Assembly: GCA_003242255.1 (NCBI GenBank)
Contig: QGUT01000007.1
Location: 1-33,521, forward strand
DNA: 33,521 nt
Direction: 5' to 3'
From: Bacillota bacterium
Lineage (GTDB): Bacteria; Bacillota; Thermosediminibacteria; Thermosediminibacterales; Thermosediminibacteraceae
The position numbers and the translations under genes are program-made. How positions within the stretch are numbered: position 1 is the first letter of the stretch; the number at the start of each line of letters is the position of its first letter. Below the pieces are notes generated by a model that was not told the DNA's origin, searched no databases, and saw nothing but the letters and a program-made list of their open reading frames with translations. Positions 24,734-31,495 of the stretch are shown here, piece by piece.

Positions 24734-26419
24734 ATGAGCGTGCATAAAAAGGAGGTCCTTTTTAAAAACAAGAAAGGTCTTCATATCAGAGCAGCCGCTA
24801 TGCTGGTTCAAAAAGCCTACGAGATGCAAAAGGAGCTGGACGCCAATCTTTATGTGAGAAAGCATAAGGGCCACGAAGTGCCTGCAACGGCTCTCATGGC
24901 CCTTTATTCCCTGCACATAAAGCCTGGAGATAAAATTACGGTGCTTGCGACAGGTGCTGATGCGGGGACGGCCTTGGAAAGGTTTTCAAGATTGCTGGAA
25001 GGCGATTTGACACCAAAAGATCTTGATGAGAACGATAAAATAGATTCCATATTAGAAGAAAATGCTCTGACATCCGATGTAATCTTTGACAGCATAACTG
25101 ATGGCCTCATAGTCGTAGATACAGATTCCACAGTTACAGTCTTTAACAGAGCCGCGGAAGAAATCACCGGGGTGCCCAGAGCCCTGGCAGTGGGGAAAAA
25201 TCTCAACTTTATACTTCCTGGAACCGGGATAGATAGGATACTGGATGGCGGAAAAGGGGAATACGAAAGGAAAAAGGTCTTTAACGGCCGACCGGTAATA
25301 GCCGACCTGGTGCCGATAATAATAGATAAGAAAATAATAGGGGGAGCAATAATTTTTCAGGATGTTTCCCGCATGGAGAGGCTTTTGAGAGAAATGAAGG
25401 ACTTCAACGAAGCAGTGGCACGAGCCGAATATCTGGAAGAAGAGCTCATGAGGAGTAAAAAGCTAGACAGGGCCTTTGACGAGATAGTAGGCAGGAGTGG
25501 GAAACTATTGGATGCCCTGGCTATAGCCTCTAAAGCCGCTGCCACGACTTCTACGGTTCTCATCAGAGGCGAAAGCGGCACGGGGAAAGAACTAGTAGCT
25601 AGAGCCATCCATTGTGCAAGCAAGAGGAAAGACGGACCGTTTATCCGGGTGAACTGTCCGGCTATTCCCCAGACACTGTTGGAGAGCGAGCTTTTTGGCC
25701 ATGAAAAAGGTGCATTCACTGGAGCGCTATACCAAAAAATAGGTAAATTCGAACTGGCCGACGGAGGTACGATTTTCCTCGACGAGATCGGCGAAATGGG
25801 AAAGGACATGCAGACCAAACTTCTGAGGGTACTGCAGGAGAAAGAGTTCGAAAGGGTTGGAGGAAATCAGACCATAAAAGTGGATGTCAGAATCATCGCA
25901 GCTACCAACAGAAACCTGGAGGAGATGATAAAAAAGGGGGAGTTTAGAGAAGACCTTTACTATAGGTTAAATGTGGTCCCCATTTTCCTGCCCAGCCTCA
26001 GAGAGAGGAAAGAAGACATACCCCTTCTGGCGGAACATTTTAGGGAAAAGTTATCAAAGGCACTGGGGAAAAATGTAACAACTATAACACCCAGAGCCAT
26101 GAGGTGCTTGATGAGTTACGATTGGCCTGGAAATGTGAGAGAGTTGGAAAATATAATTGAAAGGGCTATCAACCTCACTGATGATGTAGAAATCGACATA
26201 GATGACCTACCTTCTTATATAAGCGGGCAGGAGAGCAGTGACTCCGGCCACCTCATTAACTTGAGTGGAGACGGTGAAATAGCACCACTCGAGGAATACG
26301 AAAAAGAGATCATCAGAAAGGCTTTAAAAAAGTACAGGAGCTTCAATGCTGCGGCTAAAGTACTGGGCATCACCCATAAGACTGTTGCCGCCAAAGCCCG
26401 TAAGTATGGATTGATATAG
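24734..26419 (+). CDS. Sigma-54 enhancer-binding activator with HPr-like, PAS, AAA+ and Fis-type HTH domains
   Basis: This 561-residue regulator begins with an HPr-like domain (about residues 5-90): KKGLHIRAAAMLV carries a histidine and arginine at the positions of His15 and Arg17 of HPr, although the usual proline is alanine and the regulatory Ser46 position is not preserved. A PAS domain (about 110-225, DSITDGLIVVDTDSTVTVFNRAAEEITG) and a short coiled segment follow. The AAA+ domain (about 260-490) has GESGTGKE, GAFTGA (the sigma-54 contact loop), GGTIFLDEIGEM and DWPGNVRELENIIERA. The C-terminus is a Fis-type helix-turn-helix (SFNAAAKVLGITHKTVAAKA). It is the last gene of the glp-like operon, just upstream of dhaKLM, and by position and promoter type should control both. 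ATG 24734 or GTG 24740 are the possible starts. Confidence 0.93.
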   Translation: MSVHKKEVLFKNKKGLHIRAAAMLVQKAYEMQKELDANLYVRKHKGHEVPATALMALYSLHIKPGDKITVLATGADAGTALERFSRLLEGDLTPKDLDENDKIDSILEENALTSDVIFDSITDGLIVVDTDSTVTVFNRAAEEITGVPRALAVGKNLNFILPGTGIDRILDGGKGEYERKKVFNGRPVIADLVPIIIDKKIIGGAIIFQDVSRMERLLREMKDFNEAVARAEYLEEELMRSKKLDRAFDEIVGRSGKLLDALAIASKAAATTSTVLIRGESGTGKELVARAIHCASKRKDGPFIRVNCPAIPQTLLESELFGHEKGAFTGALYQKIGKFELADGGTIFLDEIGEMGKDMQTKLLRVLQEKEFERVGGNQTIKVDVRIIAATNRNLEEMIKKGEFREDLYYRLNVVPIFLPSLRERKEDIPLLAEHFREKLSKALGKNVTTITPRAMRCLMSYDWPGNVRELENIIERAINLTDDVEIDIDDLPSYISGQESSDSGHLINLSGDGEIAPLEEYEKEIIRKALKKYRSFNAAAKVLGITHKTVAAKARKYGLI

Positions 26420-26420
26420 G

Positions 26421-26439
26421 CTTGGTAAAAAGTATCAAC
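26421..26439. promoter_or_regulatory. Candidate enhancer site 3 for the sigma-54 activator
   Basis: CTTGGTAAAAAGTATCAAC shares 16 of 18 bases with site 1 from the second position on. Its centre is 72 bases upstream of the -24 GG of the dhaK promoter, almost the same distance as site 1 has from its own promoter. It starts right after the activator's stop codon. Confidence 0.7.
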
Positions 26440-26457
26440 AATGAAAAAGATCGGAAT

Positions 26458-26498
26458 GGATAACCCTGCGGAACCAGACAGCAGGGTTATCCGTCTTT
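26458..26498 (+). terminator. Hairpin between the activator gene and the dhaK promoter
   Basis: GGATAACCCTGC (26458-26469) pairs perfectly with GCAGGGTTATCC (26481-26492) around an 11-base loop, followed by a weak CTTTATT tract. It probably ends the upstream operon, and lies exactly between enhancer site 3 and the sigma-54 promoter. Confidence 0.65.
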
Positions 26499-26500
26499 AT

Positions 26501-26516
26501 TGGCACAAGTTTTGCA
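26501..26516 (+). promoter_or_regulatory. Sigma-54 promoter of dhaKLM
   Basis: TGGCACAAGTTTTGCA is a full match to the -24/-12 consensus TGGCAC-N5-TTGCA. Start site expected near 26528, about 34 bases before dhaK. Confidence 0.93.
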
Positions 26517-26561
26517 AATAAATTTTTTAAGTTAAGAAAATATTATTTGGAGGTGGACCGG

Positions 26562-27560
26562 ATGAAAAAATTGATAAACAATCCCGAAGTCGTCGTTGAG
26601 GAAATGCTGGAGGGTATGGTCAGGGCATTTCCGCAGTATGTTAGAAAACTTGATGGCTACAACGTGATAGTGCGGGCCGATGCTCCGGTAAAAGGAAAGG
26701 TGGCGCTGGTTTCCGGTGGAGGTAGCGGCCACGAGCCTTCTCACGCCGGATACGTCGGTAAAGGAATGCTGGATGCTGGCGTAGCCGGTGCTGTATTTAC
26801 TTCCCCTACCCCGGACCAAATCTTCGAGGCGATTAAAGCCGTCGACGGCGGCGCAGGAGTGTTACTGGTTATAAAGAATTACACCGGCGATGTAATGAAT
26901 TTTGAGATGGCCGGTGACATGGCTAGAGCCGAGGGAATAGAAGTCGCCAGCGTAATCGTCAATGATGACGTGGCGGTGGAAAACAGTACGTATACGGTGG
27001 GAAGAAGGGGCATAGCTGGTACGGTCTTCGTGCACAAAATCGCCGGGGCCAAAGCCCAAGCCGGCGGGACGCTGGAAGAGGTCAAAGCAGTAGCTGAAAA
27101 GGTCATTAAAAATGTGCGGAGTATGGGAATGGCACTGACACCGTGCATAGTACCGGCTGCAGGAAAGCCTACTTTTACTATTGGCGACGATGAAATGGAA
27201 ATAGGTATGGGCATTCATGGAGAGCCGGGTACCATGAGGACAAATATTATGAAAGCTGATGAAATTGTAGATCACCTTATGTCAAAAATCCTCGTCGATT
27301 TACCCTTCGAACCGGGAGCTGAGGTAGCGGTGATGGTAAATGGACTGGGCGGCACCCCGCTAATGGAGCTTTTCATACTGAACAGAAGAGTTAGCCAGAT
27401 TCTCGACGATAAGGGAATAAAAGTATACCGCACCTATGTGGGAGAATTTATGACTTCCTTGGAGATGGCAGGGGCATCCATCACGCTTCTGAAACTGGAT
27501 GACGAACTCAAATCCCTTCTAGATGCGCCTGCGGACACTCCTGCATTCAAACAATTATAA
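26562..27560 (+). CDS. dhaK: Dihydroxyacetone kinase, DhaK subunit
   Basis: DhaK binds dihydroxyacetone covalently and presents it to DhaL-ADP for phosphorylation. The 332-residue protein has the expected motifs: MKKLINNPEVVVEEML at the start, VSGGGSGHEPSHAGYVG with the active-site histidine, the NYTGDVMNFEMA segment, and IGMGIHGEPG, whose histidine (around residue 210) forms the hemiaminal with the substrate. NGLGGTPLMELFIL lies in the second half. The ATG at 26562 lies six bases after GGAGGTG. It is the first gene behind the consensus sigma-54 promoter. Confidence 0.96.
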   Translation: MKKLINNPEVVVEEMLEGMVRAFPQYVRKLDGYNVIVRADAPVKGKVALVSGGGSGHEPSHAGYVGKGMLDAGVAGAVFTSPTPDQIFEAIKAVDGGAGVLLVIKNYTGDVMNFEMAGDMARAEGIEVASVIVNDDVAVENSTYTVGRRGIAGTVFVHKIAGAKAQAGGTLEEVKAVAEKVIKNVRSMGMALTPCIVPAAGKPTFTIGDDEMEIGMGIHGEPGTMRTNIMKADEIVDHLMSKILVDLPFEPGAEVAVMVNGLGGTPLMELFILNRRVSQILDDKGIKVYRTYVGEFMTSLEMAGASITLLKLDDELKSLLDAPADTPAFKQL

Positions 27561-27582
27561 TCGTTCGGGAGGAGATATAAAA

Positions 27583-28221
27583 ATGGCGGTAGATTCTGTA
27601 AAACTCATCGATATAATAAAGGTTATTGCAGATAAGATAACCGAAAACAAGGAATACCTTACCCAACTGGACTCGGCTATAGGGGATGCCGATCACGGGA
27701 TAAATATGAGCAAGGGGTTCAGGACTGTAGTCGAAAAGATATCTGATATGAGTGAAAAAGACTGCGGCACAATACTGAAGACCGTTGGTATGACGCTGGT
27801 CTCTACTGTCGGCGGAGCTTCCGGGCCGCTTTACGGCACTGCTTTCATGAGAGCAGGGCAGGCAGTGGCCGGAAAGCACCAGTTGGATTTCAACGACCTC
27901 ATTTCAGTGATGGAAGCAGCCCTTGAAGGAATAAAATATCGCGGCAAAGCAGAAAAGGGAGAAAAGACCATAGTGGATGCTCTGGAACCTGCGGTAGAAA
28001 CTCTAAAACTGTGCCGCGAAGAAGGCCTCGAAACCGCGCTGCGGGAAGCGGTGGAAGCGGCACGAAGAGGAATGGAATACACCAAGGAAATAGTAGCCAG
28101 GAAAGGAAGAGCCAGTTACCTGGGGGAAAGAAGTTTGGGCCACCAGGACCCAGGTGCCACATCATGTTATATAATACTTGAAGCCATGGCCACCCAGCTC
28201 CTGGATGACAAAAAATCTTAA
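27583..28221 (+). CDS. dhaL: Dihydroxyacetone kinase, DhaL subunit
   Basis: DhaL carries a permanently bound ADP that is rephosphorylated by DhaM and then phosphorylates dihydroxyacetone on DhaK. The 212-residue length fits. The Mg-ADP site is seen as LDSAIGDADHGINM near residue 35, followed by TVGGASGPLYGTAF and the C-terminal ERSLGHQDPGATS segment. The ATG follows GGGAGGAG by eight bases; the longer in-frame extension lies over dhaK and lacks a ribosome site. It starts 22 bases after dhaK. Confidence 0.96.
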   Translation: MAVDSVKLIDIIKVIADKITENKEYLTQLDSAIGDADHGINMSKGFRTVVEKISDMSEKDCGTILKTVGMTLVSTVGGASGPLYGTAFMRAGQAVAGKHQLDFNDLISVMEAALEGIKYRGKAEKGEKTIVDALEPAVETLKLCREEGLETALREAVEAARRGMEYTKEIVARKGRASYLGERSLGHQDPGATSCYIILEAMATQLLDDKKS

Positions 28222-28233
28222 GGGGGCCTTTCT

Positions 28234-28629
28234 ATGGTGGGCATAGTGCTCGTATCCCACAGTCCCCGTATAGCAGAAGGAACGCTGGACCTCGTCAGGC
28301 AGATGGTAGGCGATAAAGTGCCCATTGAAATTGCAGCAGGTACGTCTGATGGCAGGCTGGGCACCGATGCGGCGGCGGTAGAGAAAAAAATCAGGAAAGT
28401 TCACAGAGGAGACGGAGTGCTGATTATGGTGGACCTGGGCAGTGCAGTACTGAGCGCCGAATTCGCCATCGAAAATCTGGAAGAACCGCTTAGATCAGCA
28501 ACGGCAATAGCCGATGCACCTTTCGTGGAAGGAACGGTGGCAGCAGCCGTTGAGGCCAGTTTCGGCAAGAGCCTGGCCGAAGTCAGGGCGGCGGCCGAAG
28601 GTGTAAAAGCGTACAGCAAGCTGGGTTGA
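28234..28629 (+). CDS. dhaM: Dihydroxyacetone kinase phosphotransferase subunit, DhaM (EIIA-like)
   Basis: DhaM receives phosphate from HPr of the PTS and passes it to the ADP on DhaL. This is the short single-domain form (131 residues). The phosphorylated histidine is His9 in GIVLVSHSPRIAEG. AAGTSDGRLGTDAA and VMVDLGSAVLSAEFA-type elements (IMVDLGSAVLS) follow. Unlike the long enterobacterial DhaM it has no HPr and EI domains, so it depends on general PTS proteins. The gene ends the operon, just before a terminator. Confidence 0.95.
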   Translation: MVGIVLVSHSPRIAEGTLDLVRQMVGDKVPIEIAAGTSDGRLGTDAAAVEKKIRKVHRGDGVLIMVDLGSAVLSAEFAIENLEEPLRSATAIADAPFVEGTVAAAVEASFGKSLAEVRAAAEGVKAYSKLG

Positions 28630-28638
28630 GATAAAAAT

Positions 28639-28674
28639 ACCCCGCTTTATTTATAACTGGCGGGGTCATTTTTT
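28639..28674 (+). terminator. Terminator of dhaKLM
   Basis: ACCCCGC (28639-28645) pairs with GCGGGGT (28660-28666) around a 14-base AT-rich loop, followed by CATTTTTT. Confidence 0.85.
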
Positions 28675-28714
28675 GCAATGTCGGCAAAAATAATTCAATT
28701 ATTTTTTGGCATTG
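28675..28714. repeat. AT-rich inverted repeat after the dhaKLM terminator
   Basis: AAAAATAATT, a TTCAA-type loop and AATTATTTTTT form a long perfect AT stem, extended by GCAATG at 28675-28680 and CATTGT on the other side. It may act as a second, bidirectional terminator. Confidence 0.4.
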
Positions 28715-28736
28715 TATTTGATTTTACAATTAAACT

Positions 28737-28799
28737 TTGCTAAACAGCCGAGATTTGTGGTAAAATAACCTTGACTCCATATTTAAATTAATGTATACT
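28737..28799 (+). promoter_or_regulatory. Tandem promoters of the second tRNA operon
   Basis: The stronger promoter is TTGACT (28771-28776), 17 bases, TATACT (28794-28799), with a start near 28806. A weaker possible one lies upstream: TTGCTA (28737-28742), 18 bases, TAAAAT (28761-28766). Confidence 0.75.
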
Positions 28800-28821
28800 A
28801 TACTGTGTCCTGAAGCCTCAT

Positions 28822-28898
28822 CGAGGCATGGCGCAGTTTGGTAGCGCACATGGTTTGGGACCATGGGGTCGGGGGTTCGAGTCCCTCTGCCTCGACCA
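28822..28898 (+). tRNA. tRNA-Pro (anticodon TGG)
   Basis: Acceptor CGAGGCA pairs with TGCCTCG. Anticodon stem CATGG/CCATG encloses TTTGGGA, giving TGG. T-loop GGTTCGAGTCC and encoded CCA are present. Confidence 0.96.
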
Positions 28899-28903
28899 TG
28901 CGT

Positions 28904-28979
28904 GCGGGAATAGCTCAGGTGGTAGAGCACCAGCCTTCCAAGCTGGGTGCCGCGGGTTCGAGTCCCGTTTCCCGCTCCA
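28904..28979 (+). tRNA. tRNA-Gly (anticodon TCC)
   Basis: Acceptor GCGGGAA pairs with TTCCCGC and the discriminator is T. Stem CCAGC/GCTGG encloses CTTCCAA, giving TCC. CCA is encoded. Confidence 0.96.
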
Positions 28980-28987
28980 TAAGATAC

Positions 28988-29064
28988 GCGCCCGTAGCTC
29001 AGTAGGACAGAGCAACGGACTTCTAATCCGTGGGCCAGGGGTTCGAATCCTCTCGGGCGCGCCA
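28988..29064 (+). tRNA. tRNA-Arg (anticodon TCT)
   Basis: Acceptor GCGCCCG pairs with CGGGCGC and the discriminator is G. Stem ACGGA/TCCGT encloses CTTCTAA, giving TCT for AGA/AGG codons, the main Arg codons in this window. CCA is encoded. Confidence 0.96.
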
Positions 29065-29074
29065 TGCTCAACAT

Positions 29075-29152
<78 letters not shown>

Positions 29153-29167
29153 TTTATTTTTTTGCTT

Positions 29168-29241
29168 TGGGGCGTAGCCAAGAGGTAAGGCACGGGACTT
29201 TGGATCCTGCATCGTAGGTTCGAATCCTACCGCCCCAGCCA
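29168..29241 (+). tRNA. tRNA-Gln (anticodon TTG)
   Basis: Acceptor TGGGGCG pairs with CGCCCCA, with the U1-A72 pair typical of glutamine tRNAs. Stem CGGGA/TCCTG (one G:U) encloses CTTTGGA, giving TTG. Discriminator G, CCA encoded. Confidence 0.96.
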
Positions 29242-29248
29242 AAATAGC

Positions 29249-29324
29249 GGGCCATTAGCTCAGGCGGTAGAGCACCTGACTTTTAATCAGGGTGTCGGAG
29301 GTTCGAGTCCTCCATGGCTCACCA
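29249..29324 (+). tRNA. tRNA-Lys (anticodon TTT)
   Basis: Acceptor GGGCCAT pairs with ATGGCTC (one G:U). Stem CCTGA/TCAGG encloses CTTTTAA, giving TTT. CCA is encoded. Confidence 0.96.
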
Positions 29325-29326
29325 TT

Positions 29327-29410
29327 GCGGGCGTGGCGGAACTGGCAGACGCGCCAGACTTAGGATCTGGTGGGTTTCCCGTGGAGGTTCAAATCCTCTC
29401 GCCCGCACCA
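29327..29410 (+). tRNA. tRNA-Leu (anticodon TAG)
   Basis: Acceptor GCGGGCG pairs with CGCCCGC. It is a class II tRNA with a long variable arm (GGGTTTCCC region). Stem CCAGA/TCTGG encloses CTTAGGA, giving TAG. CCA is encoded. Last gene of the cluster. Confidence 0.96.
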
Positions 29411-29429
29411 AAATTTTTTAGAAAAAAAG

Positions 29430-29458
29430 CCTCGGTATTCATGCCGGGGTATTGTTTT
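29430..29458 (+). terminator. Weak terminator after the second tRNA operon
   Basis: CCTCGGTA (29430-29437) pairs with TGCCGGGG (29442-29449), with two G:U pairs and a four-base loop, followed by TATTGTTTT. The T tract is interrupted, so some read-through into tig is possible. Confidence 0.5.
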
Positions 29459-29474
29459 ATTATTTATTTTTTTA

Positions 29475-29483
29475 TGCTATAAT
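29475..29483 (+). promoter_or_regulatory. Extended -10 promoter of tig
   Basis: TGCTATAAT is an extended -10 element with a perfect TATAAT at 29478-29483. Only a poor -35 (TTTTAT, 17 bases upstream) is present. Start near 29490, about 36 bases before tig. Confidence 0.65.
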
Positions 29484-29525
29484 AAAATGGCAAAAAAGGT
29501 TATCGCTTTTGTGAGGAGGAGCATA

Positions 29526-30875
29526 ATGAAAGTTAATGTGGAAAAAATAGAAAATAATGTAGCGACTCTGAAAATCGAAGTAGAAGCCGGAGAATTTGAA
29601 AAGGCGATAGAACAGTCGTACCGGAAAAACGTAAGAAGGTTCAACATCCCAGGTTTCAGGCGGGGCAAGGCTCCCAGAAGCCTTATTGAAAGGTATTACG
29701 GTGTAGAGGTTTTCTATGAAGATGCGGCAGAAATCGTGCTCTCCGAAGCGTACGAGAAAGCAGTGGAAGAAAATAACCTCGAACCGGTAGACCACCCCCA
29801 TTTTGACATAGATGAAATTGGAAAGGACAAAGGCGTTGTCGCCACTGCCAGGGTGACGGTAAAGCCCGAGGTAAAATTGGGTCAGTACAAAGGTTTAGAA
29901 GTGGAAAAATTGGTGTACAATGTTACAGAAGAAGATGTGGAAAAGGAACTGAAGGTTTTACAGGAGAAAAATGCGAGGTTAGTTACTGTTGAACGGCCAG
30001 CACAGAAAGGCGATGTAGTAGTAGTTGACCTGGAAGGCTTTGAAAACGGGAAGCCCGTAAAGGATCTGAAGGTCGAGAATTACCCCGTAGAGCTCGGTTC
30101 CAGTCTCCTCGTGGAGAATTTGGAAGAGAGCATAATCGGCATGAAGCCAGGCGAGGTCAAAGAGGTGACTGTTACATATCCTGCTGAACATCCGAACAAG
30201 GACCTGGCGGGAAAGGAAGTGCTCTTTAAGGTTTCCTTGAAAGAAGTAAAAGAAAAAGAACTTCCGCCGGTGGATGACGAATTCGCCAAAGACGTGAGTG
30301 AATTTGAAACTTTGGAGGAATTAAAGCAGGATATTAGGAATAGATTGGAACAAAGGGCAAAATCGTTTTCCGAGAGCTCTTTAAGAGGAGCCGTTCTGAG
30401 CAAGGTGCTGGAACAGGCAGAAGTGGATATACCGCAGGTGATGGTGGATAGAGAGATAGAAAGATTGATCATGGATTTCGCTTTCCAGCTCAGGTTAAGA
30501 GGTATGGATATAAACCAGTATCTGGAAGTTTCCAAGCTTTCGCCTGAAGAATTCAAGGGAAGGTTCCAGGAAAGGGCATACAACAACGTGAAGACAGCGC
30601 TGGTCCTTGAAGCTTTGGCTAAAGCGGAAAATATTGAAGTGACTGAGGATGAACTGGACCAGGAACTGGCCAAATACGCCGAAGCTTCTCAGAAATCCGT
30701 GGCGGAATACAAAAAGAATCTGAATGAAGATGACCTTGAGCGCATCAAAGACAGCATACTCACCAGGAAGATATTCGACTTTTTGATATCCCAGGCAAAG
30801 GTCAGCGAAAAAGCTGTAGAGAACGTTGAGAAGGTTTCAGAAGGAGAAGGCGAGGGCGAGGGAGAACAAGCTTAA
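29526..30875 (+). CDS. tig: Trigger factor
   Basis: Trigger factor is the ribosome-bound chaperone and prolyl isomerase that meets nascent chains at the exit tunnel. The 449-residue protein has the N-terminal ribosome-binding domain with the GFRRGKAP signature near residue 45, a PPIase domain from about 150 (QKGDVVVVDLEGF) to 245, and a long helical C-terminal chaperone region. It ends in an acidic GE repeat (EGEGEGEGEQA). The ATG at 29526 lies six bases after AGGAGG; the in-frame stretch upstream crosses tRNA-Leu and the promoter. It leads the tig-clpP-clpX-lonB block. Confidence 0.96.
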   Translation: MKVNVEKIENNVATLKIEVEAGEFEKAIEQSYRKNVRRFNIPGFRRGKAPRSLIERYYGVEVFYEDAAEIVLSEAYEKAVEENNLEPVDHPHFDIDEIGKDKGVVATARVTVKPEVKLGQYKGLEVEKLVYNVTEEDVEKELKVLQEKNARLVTVERPAQKGDVVVVDLEGFENGKPVKDLKVENYPVELGSSLLVENLEESIIGMKPGEVKEVTVTYPAEHPNKDLAGKEVLFKVSLKEVKEKELPPVDDEFAKDVSEFETLEELKQDIRNRLEQRAKSFSESSLRGAVLSKVLEQAEVDIPQVMVDREIERLIMDFAFQLRLRGMDINQYLEVSKLSPEEFKGRFQERAYNNVKTALVLEALAKAENIEVTEDELDQELAKYAEASQKSVAEYKKNLNEDDLERIKDSILTRKIFDFLISQAKVSEKAVENVEKVSEGEGEGEGEQA

Positions 30876-30891
30876 TAAGGAGGGGCTATAG

Positions 30892-31491
30892 ATGAATCTC
30901 GTGCCTATCGTGATAGAGCAGACCAATCGGGGGGAAAGGGCTTACGATATATACTCCAGGTTGCTCAAGGATAGGATAGTGTTCATAGGGACTCCCATCG
31001 ACGACACGGTGGCAAGCCTTGTAATAGCGCAACTGTTGTTCTTGGAATCGGAAGACCCGGACAAAGACATCTACCTCTACATCAATTCTCCGGGCGGTTC
31101 AGTGACGGCTGGCCTTGCCATATACGACACCATGCAGTATATCAAGCCCGATGTGGCCACCATCTGCATAGGCATGGCGGCCAGCATGGGTGCGGTGCTC
31201 CTCGCGGGCGGAGCCGAGGGCAAGCGCTATGCGCTCCCGAACTCAAGGATCATGATACACCAGCCGTGGGGAGGAGTGCAGGGCAAGGCGCTGGATATCG
31301 AGACCCAGGCTAAAGAAATATTGAGATTGCGGGAGGTACTGAACGATATCCTCGTGAAGCACACCAAGCAGCCTTTGGAGAAGATCGAACGGGACACTGA
31401 GAGGGACTACTTCATGTCGGCTCAGGAGGCTAAAGAATACGGGATCATCGACGAGGTAATACACAAACGCAAAGCCGAAGAAAAGAGGTGA
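30892..31491 (+). CDS. clpP: ATP-dependent Clp protease proteolytic subunit
   Basis: ClpP forms the tetradecameric proteolytic barrel that works with ClpX. The 199-residue protein shows the full Ser-His-Asp triad: Ser near 98 in GMAASMGAVLL, His in NSRIMIHQPWGG and Asp in IERDTERDYFMSA. The oxyanion region SPGGSVTAGLAIYD is intact. The short propeptide-like N-terminus MNLVPIVIEQT is typical. The gene starts 16 bases after tig and is followed four bases later by clpX. Confidence 0.97.
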   Translation: MNLVPIVIEQTNRGERAYDIYSRLLKDRIVFIGTPIDDTVASLVIAQLLFLESEDPDKDIYLYINSPGGSVTAGLAIYDTMQYIKPDVATICIGMAASMGAVLLAGGAEGKRYALPNSRIMIHQPWGGVQGKALDIETQAKEILRLREVLNDILVKHTKQPLEKIERDTERDYFMSAQEAKEYGIIDEVIHKRKAEEKR

Positions 31492-31495
31492 TAGA

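Noticed and set aside
28234..28629. DhaM as a truncated protein
   Set aside because: The short one-domain EIIA-like form is normal in Firmicutes; the enterobacterial length includes extra HPr and EI domains.
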